From assembly GCA_964059195.1 (NCBI GenBank), contig CAXKWD010000004.1:122980043-123044042 (forward strand): DNA of 64,000 nucleotides, written 5' to 3'. A program made the translations under genes and the position numbers. The notes under the pieces were generated by a model. That model did no database searches, was not told the DNA's origin, and saw nothing but the letters and a program-made list of their open reading frames with translations. This document shows positions 55,901-64,000 of the stretch, piece by piece. How positions within the stretch are numbered: the first letter of the stretch is position 1; the number at the start of each line of letters is the position of its first letter. The stretch comes from Ectobius pallidus. Taxonomy: Eukaryota; Arthropoda; Insecta; Blattodea; Ectobiidae.

Positions 55901-56589
55901 GTAAACAAAGTATTCCAGATGTTACTAGGATGTCTAAGAGTAATGGTAAGAGGAAAATGATCACTATGACAAGTATCCAATATTTTGTTGCATCTGATAC
56001 GAGGCACCAATGCATCGGATACGACAATGAGGTCAGGGGTGGTATTGTCTTGTGAAATATTGCCTAGTCTGGTGGTAATGTGTGCATTAATAACAGTCCA
56101 ATGATTGATATTACAGACGGTGATGAAAGGATGAGAATGTGTACGCCATGGAGATATTCTATGAAAATTCGGGATGTTGAAATCACCACAGATAATGGTC
56201 TCGTGTTCTGGAAGATCTGGGAATAATTGGTGCCATTGTTCGGCCGATAGGGGGGTACGATCAGAATTGTATACGGCATATAATGAGATTTTTGCGAAAA
56301 CTATATGAAGTACCTCCATCTGAGGGAGGGGTTTAATATCAGAGGAATACTGTTTGATAATAATGTTTGATTGGATAAAAATAGCTATACCCCCACCATG
56401 CTTATTTCTATCATGGCGAAGTTGCGTATAACCAGGTAATGTAAATTGTGAGTCAGAAGACAGGTGTGTTTCGGTGATGATTAGGAGGTGGAAATCTTGG
56501 ATACGGAGTAATTGTTGAAGTTCCGGTTTTTTGTTAGTGATGCTACGGGCGTTCCAATATAGAATATGGAGATCCTTGTATGATGGCAT
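52906..56589 (-). CDS. LINE ORF2: endonuclease, reverse transcriptase, RNase H
   Basis: 1227 residues in one frame. An AP-like endonuclease at about 1-225 (LYWNARSI, ITETHL, ICGDFN, CHSDHFPLT) nicks the target. RT follows (KPTDYRPITLF, FGFRR, ALYLDISHAYDSV = motif A, GLPQGSSLSPILY = motif B, QYADDICLY = motif C with YADD). RNase H has YFTDGSK, TAENIALYTAL, IFSDNQAIL and the closing HSEIPGNDTADELA, so the D-E-D-D residues are present. A C-terminal CECGARGTIDHMFFGC zinc motif ends the protein. The ATG (MPSYKDL) lies 7 nt after the ORF1 stop, suggesting reinitiation. All catalytic residues I can check are present. Confidence 0.93.
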   Translation of the reverse strand: MPSYKDLHILYWNARSITNKKPELQQLLRIQDFHLLIITETHLSSDSQFTLPGYTQLRHDRNKHGGGIAIFIQSNIIIKQYSSDIKPLPQMEVLHIVFAKISLYAVYNSDRTPLSAEQWHQLFPDLPEHETIICGDFNIPNFHRISPWRTHSHPFITVCNINHWTVINAHITTRLGNISQDNTTPDLIVVSDALVPRIRCNKILDTCHSDHFPLTITLRHPSNIWNTLFTTKRSGKLDTDRLYHYVTHHPKMTSHDPCSYQDLEDLLTHYLSQYHPYNVSTHYKPHQPPWWNKYCAAAVNVRRQFLQQYRNSSTYANFLRYKQQEARTKRILNKNKRNAWRLYCTQITQNTSPAQIWKKIAWFKRNNQPHTLTPMSGDLTLQQEFLNMVAPSFVQETPIFFTREEASPSHPLLSDIHQSEIENVWANKTRHSAPGTDDITYSLLRALPPIFKAQLAKSFTLILLQGTIPQSWLSTIVCPIQKPHTSGLKPTDYRPITLFPTLRKTFEKIITDRLTHYLERNALWPKTQFGFRRYFNSEFNIYVLTTDVSLAFHKQQYIAALYLDISHAYDSVNINILIERLKIFDLPLTFLRTIYQLFHSRTIYLPRKYNNPESRMTSIGLPQGSSLSPILYTLYVQDIIPPPTSTFRILQYADDICLYRPVLPHKLQSDLDEFRHTVLSCLQALHALGLNINLRKTKFQLFRPGFTRRIHSINLGQVTLPAVRRVRFLGCILDSGLAFTEHIRQKLHTCNNMLRLFQALSGKHWGADPLVLFHLIPPLILSRFEYGFIIFRNISRGVIRQYHSLLYRLYKIIFRINGNPAISHFQQEFPFFDLTYRQEIRTINFAARLFTFSRNPLTPKLQLLYELSTSRPLRRTLPLEHLARVMFTYRQDDTLYQTPIHPSYLMDRIPNPDDFIIDLRTFTQQSTSPALRLVEYINTTITTIPHQIYFTDGSKTEDNTGAAYYNWTGNYGRNWKLHCHTSIYTAENIALYTALKDAHHHAYPNILIFSDNQAILSAQSNPYRSSNNVYITFIKSIIHSLHKKGSRVTMVWIPSHSEIPGNDTADELAKLSTHKLHIDSNFLTPPTDIAITMKKQLMLHQQQVRPSALTERQKHFLLQKRLSQYKHTPHRFLTYYYRLKFQTAQVPVYQHKIDRNLSPLCECGARGTIDHMFFGCDLHTHLTTQLIHNIYKHQPSGPLIMSNLLTQHSTPINRALFRYITKTKMKI

Positions 56590-56596
56590 TGAGCAG

Positions 56597-58072
56597 TTAG
56601 TCCATTATTGCTTTCACGTGTTGTTTAATGCGTTCTACATCCCCTCGAAGGTTGTCCGGGACGTCACTCAGGAGTTTGTTGATAGCCGTCAACAGCGTGA
56701 AGTTGGGACGTGGCAGTGGGCGCGTGGTGGAAGGTTTCCCTGTCGAGGGTATGCGTCTAAGTGGAGGTGGTGGTGTAGATACACCGTCAAGCTGAGATCC
56801 ACTCTGAGAAACCATCCGAGGCTTGGAGGGCGGGACATGTACCACATCCCTACCATTTGGATAGATTAATTGTTTTTTGTATGCACCCATGTCCATGTCT
56901 GTCATTCCGTCCTGTTCCTTACGTTTTGGTGCTGATGGGACTGTTATGCGTGGTGGTGACGAGAGCAGAACTCGCGCAGGCTTATCTGGTTGTGGAAGTG
57001 GTGGAGACACCGACTGGGACTCTAAGAGGGGAAAAGCATTCCCACCCTGGAAAACAGCAGGAGTTTTCTGGTAAATCATTTGCGCGTACGTTACTCTACC
57101 CAGCGCGATTTGACGCGCCTCAAATCGGGAGATCGGCAGGGACTGAAGTTTTTCATTAATCTGGGTTTCCAGGTGATACGCCGGACATACTTTCACGTCA
57201 GTGGTTTTATGACGTGCGCGACAGTTGATGCACTGAATTTTTCCGTCCACACAGGGTTCTTTATGCGGATCGAGACCACACGAAACACATTTAGGTGGGG
57301 ACCTGCAATATTTAGCACGATGATTCAATTTGCCACAGTTAGTGCAGACGGGTGTACGTTCGCGATAGATTTCTACCGGGCAACGCTGGTGGTAGAGTGT
57401 GATATATGACGGAAGTCTCTGACTTCTGAATGTAATTTTGACAGTTTGAGTGGGTAAGTAGGTAGGCTTCCCTTGCTCATCCAGTTGTCTGCGGTTGAAC
57501 CTGTACACATTGGTAATGGAATATCTTTCGAGAACCACGGAGTCTTTTGTAATTTCTTCAGGCGTAATGCTGGTGTCGATACCTCTTATCACTCCAGAGA
57601 CATAGATGTTGTAAAGCGGGATAAAAGATGAAGTATTATGGATCACATCAAAGTCCGAATCCAAGAATCGGTTTGCCGCAGTGAAAGACGGAAAATGGAC
57701 GTCAACTTGAAATTTGTTCACTTTCTGCAGATATTGTACGTCATAGTTAGCACGATAGAGCCACTTCCCTATTTTCATTGGATGAATGGATCCAATCTCA
57801 TTTCTTAGTTGCTTGATGGACACAAAAAACGGACCCACGTCCGTATGAAGGTACCGTTGTCGTTTGTTGGTAGGGGAATTGCTAGAAATCGCCTTTTCCG
57901 GTGAACGCAAGGATGTCTCGAGCACCACTTTATCCGTTAGGTTAGAAGACTGTACAGTGGGGAGTTCCACTATAGGTGGAGGTAATGCCAAAGTAGTATA
58001 ATCTTGTTCCATGGGGGAAGAATCAGTAGATGTAGCCGGAACCGGCGAGACGTTAGCTGATATGTCGGTCAT
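56597..58072 (-). CDS. LINE ORF1: gag-like RNA-binding protein with three zinc knuckles
   Basis: 491 residues. The N-terminus is Ser/Pro-rich. An RRM-like central region (about 90-225) precedes three knuckles: CTNCGKLNHRAKYC, CVSCGLDPHKEPC and CINCRARHKTTDVKVC. A basic, proline-rich tail follows and a short helix ends the protein (RGDVERIKQHVKAIMD). ORF1 proteins of I-type LINEs coat the element RNA and carry it to the target. The start ATG (MTDISANV) follows a 5' UTR of about 218 bp. Confidence 0.92.
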   Translation of the reverse strand: MTDISANVSPVPATSTDSSPMEQDYTTLALPPPIVELPTVQSSNLTDKVVLETSLRSPEKAISSNSPTNKRQRYLHTDVGPFFVSIKQLRNEIGSIHPMKIGKWLYRANYDVQYLQKVNKFQVDVHFPSFTAANRFLDSDFDVIHNTSSFIPLYNIYVSGVIRGIDTSITPEEITKDSVVLERYSITNVYRFNRRQLDEQGKPTYLPTQTVKITFRSQRLPSYITLYHQRCPVEIYRERTPVCTNCGKLNHRAKYCRSPPKCVSCGLDPHKEPCVDGKIQCINCRARHKTTDVKVCPAYHLETQINEKLQSLPISRFEARQIALGRVTYAQMIYQKTPAVFQGGNAFPLLESQSVSPPLPQPDKPARVLLSSPPRITVPSAPKRKEQDGMTDMDMGAYKKQLIYPNGRDVVHVPPSKPRMVSQSGSQLDGVSTPPPPLRRIPSTGKPSTTRPLPRPNFTLLTAINKLLSDVPDNLRGDVERIKQHVKAIMD

Positions 58073-58304
58073 TTTGAGAGTAAGTGATATTCGTCCAACG
58101 ACACAAATTACCCCCCGCGGGGTAAAACACTATGCAAACTCACAACTATTATTTGTGGGAATGTTTACACTGCGTAGAAACTACTATTCAGAAATTGAGA
58201 AGTGTTTGTAATGAAACCCACTGGCTGCGGAACTTTCGTAAAACGGGAAACACAGAACACGTCTATACCGTTCGAAAGCGATACTTGAACTGATCTCAAT
58301 ATAT

Positions 58305-60055
58305 AAACAGGATACACAACAGCTGTGCTTTGGAACTGCATAAAACGTGACGTTCACTTTTTGTTAAGTTGGCTACTCCGTACGTATTGGTGAAGTGCGC
58401 TTCCTATGGTAAACGTATAATTTATGAATGCGTTTTTGTTATTTTTCATGACAAAATGGTCAAATATTGCGTGGCATATGGCTCCACAGAGCTCCAGAGA
58501 AATGGAAGTGGACTTAGGCCCCTTCCCCCAGCAAAAGCTACGAACACGACTATTTTTAACTTCTTTTTCTATGGCTAGCCTTTTTGTCTTTCAGATCGTC
58601 TCCATGGGCTAAGCTATACGAAAAAATAAAAGCCAGAATAAGGGAGCGAACTCATGTAGTATTTAATGTATTTATTTATTAAATACAAACATATATTAGT
58701 CAAAAAATATTAAGTTAACTAATTAGCAAAATACAAATATGTGCATAATTAAAAAGTAATGCAATGGGAAAATGGTCATGTTTAAATATGACAAAAATTA
58801 GGACATGTTCTATTTTTCATCAGTTGAATGATGCATTTCAGCGCAGTATCCAACTACGCATCTCCTAGTAACCTCTCACAGCAGGAGACCAAAACATTGA
58901 TAATAGGAGTCAATTTTTTGTAATTGGTAACACGTCAAATATGCAATATTTGTATTTAATACAAAATTCCGATGAGCAAAAAAAGAGGTGGAACATTAAT
59001 TTTTATATTAGGGTGGGGCATCACTAGGGGCCCCCATAGTAAGTGGGGCCTGGGGCGGACCGCCCCCACCGCCCCGCCCTAGGAACTCCACTGGTCACCC
59101 ACAGCGAACAGTACATTAAGCAGCAGACACCTGATTGCTATAATGTCAAGGTCTGGTGCACTCTTAAAATTACTAAAAGATGCTGTACCATCAGTCTTCA
59201 ATTTTCCAGGACATCTTCAAAAAATTATTGTTCCAAAAATACAAGTGGTTTGTAATGTGGTTAGTAGTAGGCCTACTTTAGGTACCATGTAGGAATATAA
59301 ATTATGCAATATGTCAGTCATGTAAATATAACTTAGTATTCTTATGCATGTAGGCCTAAATTTTTCATGCTAGTTTTTAATCGCAGAAATAAGAGGAAGC
59401 AGAAGTTTTTGTATAAGACCTCGCTGAAAATTATACGAAAATAGATAAACAGACACAAACAGATGACCTCCCACCATCTCCTATCAAAACAGAATTGAGA
59501 AAAAAAACAAAAGGCTACAGACGATTGTCTGTTGCAAGAACAAGAAGATAAATAGCATGGCTAATTAATTTCAGATTTGAAGAAAAAGGAACTTCTAAGT
59601 AGTATTAAGACTTTAAGTATTTTGAAATTTCATTTCAGTGGCTTCCCTTTGCGCTAGTCTACAGGAAGTATTACAAAAAATAATAAATAATGTGAATTGT
59701 ATCCAGTACAGTAACGGTACAGTTGAAGGTCACGGTTTATGCATTTCCAAAGCACTTAGCACAGACTTTACCTATTCTCTTTATATATAGAAATGAAGCA
59801 TAATATCGCAATATGTAGGCCTAATGTGAAGTTATTTTAAATTTTTAAATGCGAGTGTTTACAACTGTTTACCAATGCACATTCACGCCTGATTTAGATT
59901 AAAGAAATACTTTTACCAAACCATTACAATATGAAATTAGTTTTGTTATGTATTTAAAAAGCATCAAGTAGTTTCTATTGAAACGCTTCATTCTTAAAAG
60001 TTTTTAAAAACGCCAATACATCTTCATAATTCCATGAATACACATGAGTTTGTTA
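58305..60055. other. Non-coding; GC-rich patch with a hAT-like end at 59010-59095
   Basis: At 59027-59080 the sequence is GC-rich (GGGGCGGACCGCCCCCACCG). Read inverted from about 59094 it starts CAGTGGAGTTCCTAGGGCGG, like one end of a hAT-type element; no partner end was found. TAGGCCTA occurs at 59268, 59351 and 59816. The rest is AT-rich. Confidence 0.5.
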
Positions 60056-60059
60056 GGAG

Positions 60060-60330
60060 ATACGGGATAGGAGCTAAAGTATACGTTCACTTTCATGGCG
60101 GACCGCGAACCCTGCCGTCACGATTTTTCATCATGCAGTGCTACCTCCAGTATGTAATAGAGCTCAATGGTGATACCAATATGGTGTCAGCACTGCTTCC
60201 CTTGCCCCTCTATGCCCCTGACTCGGCTTCACTGCCAACTGCAGTTAAGGATACGACGCTGCCGATCTATTCCTCTATATCTGTGGATAGAACAAAGGTT
60301 GCGGAAGTGGAGTGGACGCGGAGGTGATTG
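60060..60330 (+). repeat. Dispersed repeat partly shared with 50625-50710
   Basis: Less AT-rich than its surroundings. It includes GGTGATACCAATATGGTG and CTGCCGATCTATTCCTCTAT. It directly precedes the RTE leader, so it could be a separate older repeat or the 5' edge of that element. Confidence 0.5.
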
Positions 60331-60808
60331 TCGCTTAAGTAAAAAGAGAACTATAACACATATAGCCAAGGTAAGACCCTGAAAGTCACAAACACACGAA
60401 CGGTGAAGATAAAATTAAGCAAAGAAAATAATAATATCAGTCAGGTTACATAACTAACTAAGCCTGGTCAAAAACAAAAACGCCCTCATCAAGAGTGAGG
60501 TTAAGTACGAACCAAGCTAAACATACCACCAACAGTTGGTTACCCTGCCAAAAGCGAACATCGTAACCGGAAGTGACGCACAGGCCAGAGAGCACAAACC
60601 AAAGAGAATTAAATCACGCCAAAGGCGGGAGCGACAGATAAAACCGCAGAATACCAAAATGTCCTCAAACAAGAGGGAATCAAATAAACGACACACAAAC
60701 AAACGATCGACCTGCTGAAATTCGGAGACAGACAGCTCAACAGACACTCAAACACATGGCACAAAAATAAAGAGACAGGAGACTAGCACAAACCAAGAAG
60801 TCAAAGAC

Positions 60809-61485
60809 ATGTTCTCAATAATCATGACAGAACTAAAAGACTTGAGAAAACAAAACGAAGAGTTGAAAAACGAAACCAGAAATGAAATACAATCCATGAA
60901 AGAGGAACTAAAAAAGCGAGACGACAGATGGGACGAAAGAACCAATGCAATTGAAACAAGAATCTCCAACTCGGACAACAAAACACAAGAAAAAATTAAG
61001 GAGCTCACGGAGAAAATTATAAACCTGGAACAGCGTGATGAACAAAGAACTAGAAAAGATAAGAAGAACAAAGAACTAGAAAAGATAAGAAGAACAATCT
61101 AATAATAAAAGATAAAGAGTTGAAAGGGGAAAGCCTCACAAAAGATGAACTTAGCACAAAAACCAAAGAGATCCTAAACAAAATTGACCAAAATATAAAG
61201 CTTGAAGGAGTAGTATTTGTGGGTCATGACAAGAATCAAAGAGGAGTTGTAAGAGTAATCTGCAAGAACTTCGAAGATAAGATGAAAATAGTAACAAACA
61301 AATCCAAACTAAAAGGGCAGGATACCTACATTGACAGCGACCTAACTAGAGGAGAAAGAGAAATACAGGCTGAACTACGCAAAATAGCAAGAACAGAAAG
61401 AGAAAACGGAAATGCCGAAGTAAGGGTTGGGTACCAAAAAATCTGGCTGAACGGAAAGTGGACCACATGGGAAGAGATGAAGTAA
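60809..61485 (+). pseudogene. RTE ORF1 (coiled coil), frameshifted by a 26-bp duplication
   Basis: Part one (to 61102) is a heptad-rich coiled coil (MTELKDLRKQNEELKNE, IKELTEKIINLEQRD). Part two, in another frame (61120-61485), holds KTKEILNKIDQNIKLEG, RGVVRVICKNFEDK and ends LNGKWTTWEEMK. Between them the 26-bp unit starting ACAAAGAACTAGAAAAGATA is repeated in tandem (61042-61067, 61068-61093). 26 is not a multiple of three, so the duplication itself explains the frame break. Proteins of this type bind element RNA, by analogy with other LINE ORF1s. Confidence 0.75.
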
Positions 61486-62297
61486 AAAAACTAAACTCCA
61501 GCCCTCGAAATGTGACCAATAATACAGCCCCGCCCAAGAAGAACCAAACAGAACTAATAATAGCAACATTCAACGTGAGATCACTGAGTTCAGAAGAAAG
61601 AAAACTGGAACTGGAAAATGCACTAAAAACTATAGAGTTTGACGTACTGGGGCTCTGTGAGGCCCGTATCTATGGTGAAGCCATAATAGAACAGCCAAAC
61701 GGGGACATCTTCAGCTATATAGGAGAGTGCAAAGGACAGAGAGGCATAGGTTTCTTAATCATAAAGCATCTGAAACAAAATATAACAGAAATAAAGGGAA
61801 TATCAGACAGAATAGCAGTACTATCCATGAACATCGATGGCAGGACAGTAACTATAATACAAGTATATGCCCCCACAGGGGAGAGACCAGATGAAGAAAA
61901 TGAACACTTCTATGACCTCCTAGATGAGACAGTAGCCAAATACCAAGCAGAAAGGATAATAGTGATGGGAGATTTCAACAGTAAAGTGGGACACAGAGAA
62001 TTTGATGAAGAGGAGCCAATGGGTCCATATGGATACGGCAGTCGTAATGAAAGGGGAGAGAAACTGATCCAGTTCGCACAGAGAAATAGGTTAAAAATCA
62101 CCAACACATTCTTCAGGAAAAACCCATCAAGCAAGTGGACATGGATAGCTCCCAATGGCATCACAAAGAACGAAATTGACTTCATTCTCACCAACGAACT
62201 GAATGAGGTGAAAGATACCCAAGTAGTCAATGGAATAAAATTCGACACAGACCATAGAATGGTACGCATAAGAATAACTATCCAGAGGAATAATTGA
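61467..62297 (+). pseudogene. RTE ORF2, apurinic-like endonuclease domain
   Basis: Starts at ATG 61467 (MGRDEVKK), overlapping the end of ORF1 by 19 nt. Visible endonuclease motifs: IATFNVRSLS, LGLCEARIYG (catalytic E), VMGDFNSKVG, WTWIAPNG..NEIDFIL and TDHRMVRI (catalytic DH). A TGA at 62295-62297 ends the frame. Downstream codons of the same element continue in another frame, so the gene is broken here even before its truncation. Function when whole: nicks the target to prime reverse transcription. Confidence 0.82.
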
Positions 62298-62578
62298 CCA
62301 TAGACAAAGAGACCAAAACCAGAAACAATCAATGCAACAAGACTCAGCCATGAACTGAAAACTAGAATAGGAATTATCGAGAAAGAAAAAACACAAACAA
62401 CACAAAGACAATATGACGATCTAGTAAAATGCATTACACACGCAGTGGAGAACTCCAAAATCTCAAACAAAAAGGAACAAAAACTAAACAAGCTTAAGAA
62501 AGAGACCCAGGAAATGATAGCAAGGAGGGAACAGTTACAAAGGAGTATGAGGGACAACCCACAGAAAAAACAAGACAT

Positions 62579-62887
62579 GGGGGTCCGGGAGTTTGGAGTC
62601 TTGCTACTGTTGGAGGTTTCTTGTGTTGAATCTCGATACAGCTTCAGGGATGGAGCCCAGGCGTTGCTGAGGAAGAGTCCACCTTCTCTGTTGGGATGAG
62701 ACCTTATTTCTATTGCTTCTTTTATGACACGGTCCCAATAAGCTGTAGAGTTGTGCATGATTGTGGTTTTGTCGAACATGATTCTGTGGTCATTTTCTAT
62801 GGCGTGTTGTGCCACGGCGGATTTATCTGGGTAGAATAGCCTCATGTTGCGTTGGTGTTCCTGCAATCTCTCCTGGACCGTCCATAG
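62579..62887 (-). pseudogene. Penelope-like element: C-terminal half of the GIY-YIG endonuclease
   Basis: Minus strand: VQERLQEHQRNMRLFYPDKS, AVAQHAIENDHRIMFDKT, RVIKEAIEIRSHPN and LFLSNAWAPSLKLYRDS. This is the second half of the endonuclease of Penelope-like elements, including the H-rich and E (KEAIEI) parts. It begins exactly where the plus-strand piece at 63460 leaves off in the protein, but on the opposite strand. The adjoining plus-strand frame into the RTE element is chance. Confidence 0.82.
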
Positions 62888-63465
62888 CATTCATCAGAAT
62901 ATCCAATTCACCATGGAGCTGGAGAAGGACGGCCGCCTTCCATTCCTGGATATCACTATATACAAAAAACAGGATGGCACTCTGGGACATGGAGTTTATA
63001 GAAAACCCACGCACACTGACCTTTATCTGAACGCCAATAGCCACCACCACCCCTCACAGAAACGTTCTGTCCTGTCCAGCCTTCTGCACCGAGCCACAAG
63101 CATATCTGATTCTGACAACTTGCAAAGAGAAATTGATCATTTATTTACTACTCTACAGCAGAACAACTATAGCCGCCAAGAAATCAGCAAGGTCCTTCAT
63201 CACATCACTGCCAAGAAAACCAGCACCCAACCTGACTCCACCAGTACCCCAAGGAAAGCATTCATCCCACACTGCGGCAACCTGTCCAACAAGATTAGCA
63301 GAATCCTAAAAAAGAAGAACTTAAAGACTATACAAATGCCTCCCACTAAAATTCAACAATTTCTACGGCCAGTGAAAGACCATCGAGGCCTACGAACTTC
63401 AGGAGTCTATAAGATCCCCTGCGAATGTGGCAGCGTCTACATTGGGCAAACTGGTGTACCATATT
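62888..63465 (+). pseudogene. Penelope-like element: end of RT and start of GIY-YIG
   Basis: Plus strand: HSIHQNIQFTMELEKDGRLP, FLDITIYKKQDGTLGHGVYR, KPTHTDLYLNANSHHHPSQK (RT thumb region). Then come ITAKKTSTQ, KIQQFLRPVKDHRGLRTSGVY and KIPCECGSVYIGQTG, the GIY-YIG opening. The frame leaves the element after IGQTG (about 63455). The upstream RT catalytic core is absent. Penelope-like elements are telomerase-related retroelements. Confidence 0.85.
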
Positions 63466-63470
63466 GTTTG

Positions 63471-64000
63471 GCACATATGTTTTTTTTATTTTAATTCATT
63501 TGGTTTTCAGGTACTTACGCTTTTGTTTACGTTCGCATCATTCCATCTCTGCTCTTTTGTTTTCTTCTATCTTTGCTTATCTTACAAGTGTACGTGTTTC
63601 GGGGCGCGTTCAAATGTTTTGTTTTGCTGTTTCTCTACCTTCTCGCGTGCTCTAAGCTGAGACCCTCAGTCTGCAGCTAGGAGCCTTTCCGTGAACATCT
63701 TGTCATCTCTTGCCGTCTCTGAACCCCTGTCCGGGTTCGTTTCCGTCTATCCATTCAGGTATGTTTCTGATTTAGTTATATCTTAAAGTTTTCTTTTCTT
63801 GGCGAGTTATTTATTTTTATATTAAATTCTAGTTTTCTATTCGGTTAAATTTATTTCTCGCCAGGATGTTTTTCTTTCGTTCACTGCTGTTCTATCGTTT
63901 AGTTTATTTTCGTCATTGATTTATTTTTGAGATGGAACGATCCGGATACGCCCCCTTTCTGATTAATGATGTATATCGAACCAGTTCTAGCTAAATTGTT
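63471..64000. other. T-rich non-coding sequence at the window end
   Basis: Pyrimidine-rich on plus. CATTCAGGTATGTTTCTGA (about 63754) looks like a splice donor, but no coding context supports it. It could be the flank of the Penelope-like insertion or the leader of another element. Confidence 0.4.

Larger units (their letters stand above)
52732..58290 (-). mobile_element. Full-length I-clade LINE, apparently intact
   Basis: A 14-bp target duplication TGATCTCAATATAT flanks it (52718-52731, 58291-58304). It has a 5' UTR of about 218 bp, ORF1 (491 aa), a 7-nt gap, ORF2 (1227 aa), a 174-bp 3' UTR and a short CAACAACAACAACA tail. RNase H after RT places it in the I/Jockey-related group. No stops or frameshifts are visible, so it could still be active. 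The element starts (minus sense) GTTCAAGTATCGCTTTCG. It is 5,559 bp long. Confidence 0.93.
60331..62578 (+). mobile_element. RTE-clade LINE, 5' part (leader, ORF1, endonuclease)
   Basis: The A-rich, C-poor-in-T plus strand is characteristic and contrasts with its neighbours. A leader of about 480 bp, a coiled-coil ORF1 broken by a duplication, and ORF2 endonuclease are followed by a few more codons (ENSKISNKKEQKL, EMIARREQLQ) after a stop. It ends abruptly at about 62578 where Penelope-like sequence begins. RT is missing here. The RT fragment at 5655-7052 is a similar element but a separate insertion. Confidence 0.8.

Noticed and set aside
61910..62890. A 326-residue minus-strand open frame
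   Set aside because: Only its first ~100 residues are real (Penelope GIY-YIG). The rest is the antisense of the RTE endonuclease region and has hydrophobic shadow composition.

Overview
This is animal nuclear DNA, AT-rich, with spliced exons separated by kilobases of intron. Almost everything else that can be recognised is transposon-derived. Several things point to an insect: a CCTAA-type (TTAGG) interstitial telomere-like tract; typical insect element families (BEL/Pao, I-clade LINE, RTE, CR1-like, Penelope-like, mariner, piggyBac, hAT-like); and a host gene with insect-style exon/intron structure. The frequent 8-mer TAGGCCTA is something I associate with cockroach/termite sequence. That last point is a hint from memory, not a proof.

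Host gene. Six consecutive exons on the minus strand (38543 down to 10645) encode one continuous reading frame with matching splice phases. The protein has a cysteine-rich segment, an EGF-like domain, a calcium-binding EGF domain, a short coiled-coil-like linker and Gly-X-Y collagen repeats ending in a [21 protein letters not shown] segment. This is the architecture of CCBE1. The signal-peptide exon(s) upstream and the last exon(s) downstream were not found.

Layout. 1-10644 lies downstream of (or in the last intron of) the host gene. It holds a hAT-like MITE, a fold-back mariner remnant, a minus-strand CR1-like LINE interrupted by a 5'-truncated RTE LINE, and a five-unit alternating tandem repeat. 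10645-22208 holds exons 2-6, with two clear tRNA-derived SINEs, a CR1-like 3' end, a mariner-type transposase pseudogene, and a hAT-like element inserted 12 bp from the donor of exon 2. 22209-38414 is a 16.2-kb intron. It contains a fold-back MITE, a SINE, a broken intronless PIN/FEN-like gene with a cysteine-rich tail, a deleted piggyBac, and a 7,065-bp BEL/Pao LTR retrotransposon (29889-36953) with nearly identical LTRs. The BEL/Pao pol has lost reverse transcriptase and RNase H in frame. 38544-64000 lies upstream of the exons found. It holds a Harbinger-like element, a second fold-back mariner, a telomere-like tract, a 1,333-bp element with perfect 26-bp inverted ends and internal copies of its end motif, a full-length and apparently intact I-clade LINE (52732-58290, 14-bp target duplication), the 5' half of an RTE LINE, and a Penelope-like element with a twin-priming-type inversion.

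How the parts relate. The host exons look intact and under constraint, while the introns act as landing ground for elements of many ages. The BEL/Pao element and the I-clade LINE look youngest. No RNA genes, CRISPR arrays or operons were seen. I found no new defence or metabolic system; the most unusual material is structural (RT-less BEL, fold-back mariners, twin-primed Penelope, end-motif array, TAGGCCTA excess).
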